Assembly: GCA_009363875.1 (NCBI GenBank)
Contig: CM018680.1
Coordinates: forward strand, 75,333,811-75,397,810
Reading direction: 5' to 3'
From: Mikania micrantha
Taxonomy: Eukaryota; Streptophyta; Magnoliopsida; Asterales; Asteraceae
DNA: 64,000 bases
The position numbers and the translations under genes were made by a program. This document shows, in pieces, positions 63,731 through 64,000 of the stretch. The notes beneath the pieces were generated by a model. The model saw only the letters and a program-made list of their open reading frames with translations. It searched no databases and was not told the DNA's origin. Positions within the stretch are counted from its first letter, which is position 1. Each line of letters opens with the position of its first letter.

Positions 63731-64000
63731 ATGGCTGCTCTTACTTTGAAACCGCGTCACAATTCGATTGCCTACTTGACCAAATCTTCATTCTGGTCCA
63801 AGTTTGATGAAGCCGTGGATTTGATGAACTCCTCTCAATTCAAAACTGCTTTTCTCATCAATCCAACTCTGTATGTTGAATCCATTCATCAATTTTGGAT
63901 GAATGTTGAACTGGTAAATGTTGGAACTGGAGTCATCTCTCTTCGATCAACAGTCAATGGTCACAACGTGCATATCAGTCCCGCTGAGCTCAGGGATGTT
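63731..64000 (+). CDS. Third ORF after pol (position of the SIRE env-like ORF), partial
   Basis: An open frame of 90 codons starts at ATG 63731 (MAALTLKPRHNSIAYLTK) and runs off the window without a stop. From memory, ORFs of this type (MAAL-start, NPT(L/I)YV..I.QFW motif) lie downstream of copia pol in Asteraceae genomes. SIRE-lineage elements have an extra ORF in this position, often called env-like. The visible N-terminus shows no signal peptide or membrane helix, so an envelope role is not supported by what is seen. Function is unknown. Confidence 0.7.
   Translation, partial: MAALTLKPRHNSIAYLTKSSFWSKFDEAVDLMNSSQFKTAFLINPTLYVESIHQFWMNVELVNVGTGVISLRSTVNGHNVHISPAELRDV

Larger units (their letters stand above)
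56122..64000 (+). mobile_element. SIRE-like Ty1/copia element inserted in copia element 1, runs off the window
   Basis: The element starts TGTTGGACT directly after the broken RT of element 1. It has a 5' LTR (56122-56716), primer site TTGGTATCAGAG, a gag of 1001 residues with two zinc knuckles and a predicted coiled coil, a pol of about 1115 residues with all expected motifs, and a third ORF at 63731. A large gag and an ORF after pol are characters of the SIRE/Maximus lineage. The 3' LTR is beyond the window, so LTR identity cannot be used to date it. The 5' TSD candidate is GCAAG (56117-56121). Confidence 0.9.

Overview
This window is nuclear DNA from a large-genome flowering plant. The evidence is GT-AG introns in the one host gene, layered LTR retrotransposons, SINEs and MITEs, and a Cassandra-type TRIM. 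The repeat style, including very long LTRs that begin TGTCACACC and a SIRE-like copia with a third ORF after pol, suggests a composite (Asteraceae). That placement rests on recall and inference, not a search.

Layout. 1-2.8 kb: the end of an LTR abutting a decayed Ty1/copia RT-RNase H fragment and its 3' LTR. 3.8-7 kb: SINEs and MITEs, one MITE nested in a SINE. 7.26-12.92 kb: a giant solo LTR (TSD GTTGA) holding a nested LTR-like insertion (TSD ATTCA). 13.2-17.3 kb: SINEs with long target-site duplications, a Mutator-type MITE nested in one of them, a dead copia-like element and a hAT-like element. 17.4-23 kb, minus strand: the only intact host gene, a 17-exon non-lysosomal glucosylceramidase (GH116, GBA2-like). 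I assembled it by hand into a continuous 952-residue frame. 25.76-29.70 kb: a second giant solo LTR of the same family (TSD TCGGG), interrupted by a tandem Cassandra array of four 271-bp LTRs carrying 5S rRNA-derived promoters. 31.2-32.6 kb: a Ty3/gypsy-like 3' LTR. 33-42 kb: AT-rich DNA with MITEs (one with a near-perfect hairpin of about 80 bp per arm) and SINEs. 42.1-47.3 kb: a patchwork with minus-strand pieces of a histidine-biosynthesis gene (HISN4-like) and a glutamate-receptor-like gene, probably captured by a transposon. 47.35-51.6 kb: hAT-like elements and duplications. 52-56.1 kb: a dead copia with one nonsense codon and a frameshift, cut inside RT by a second copia. 56.1-64 kb: that second element, SIRE-like and apparently intact as far as visible, with gag and pol in one frame separated by a single TGA and a third ORF running off the window.

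Apart from the glucosylceramidase, almost everything recognisable is mobile DNA or its remains. Repeated nesting gives a relative insertion order. I found no prokaryotic features, no CRISPR array and no credible tRNA gene. I did not find a new cellular system. The most unusual signals are the Cassandra tandem array, the recurring palindromes inside the giant LTRs, the hairpin MITE, and the multi-gene fragment patchwork.
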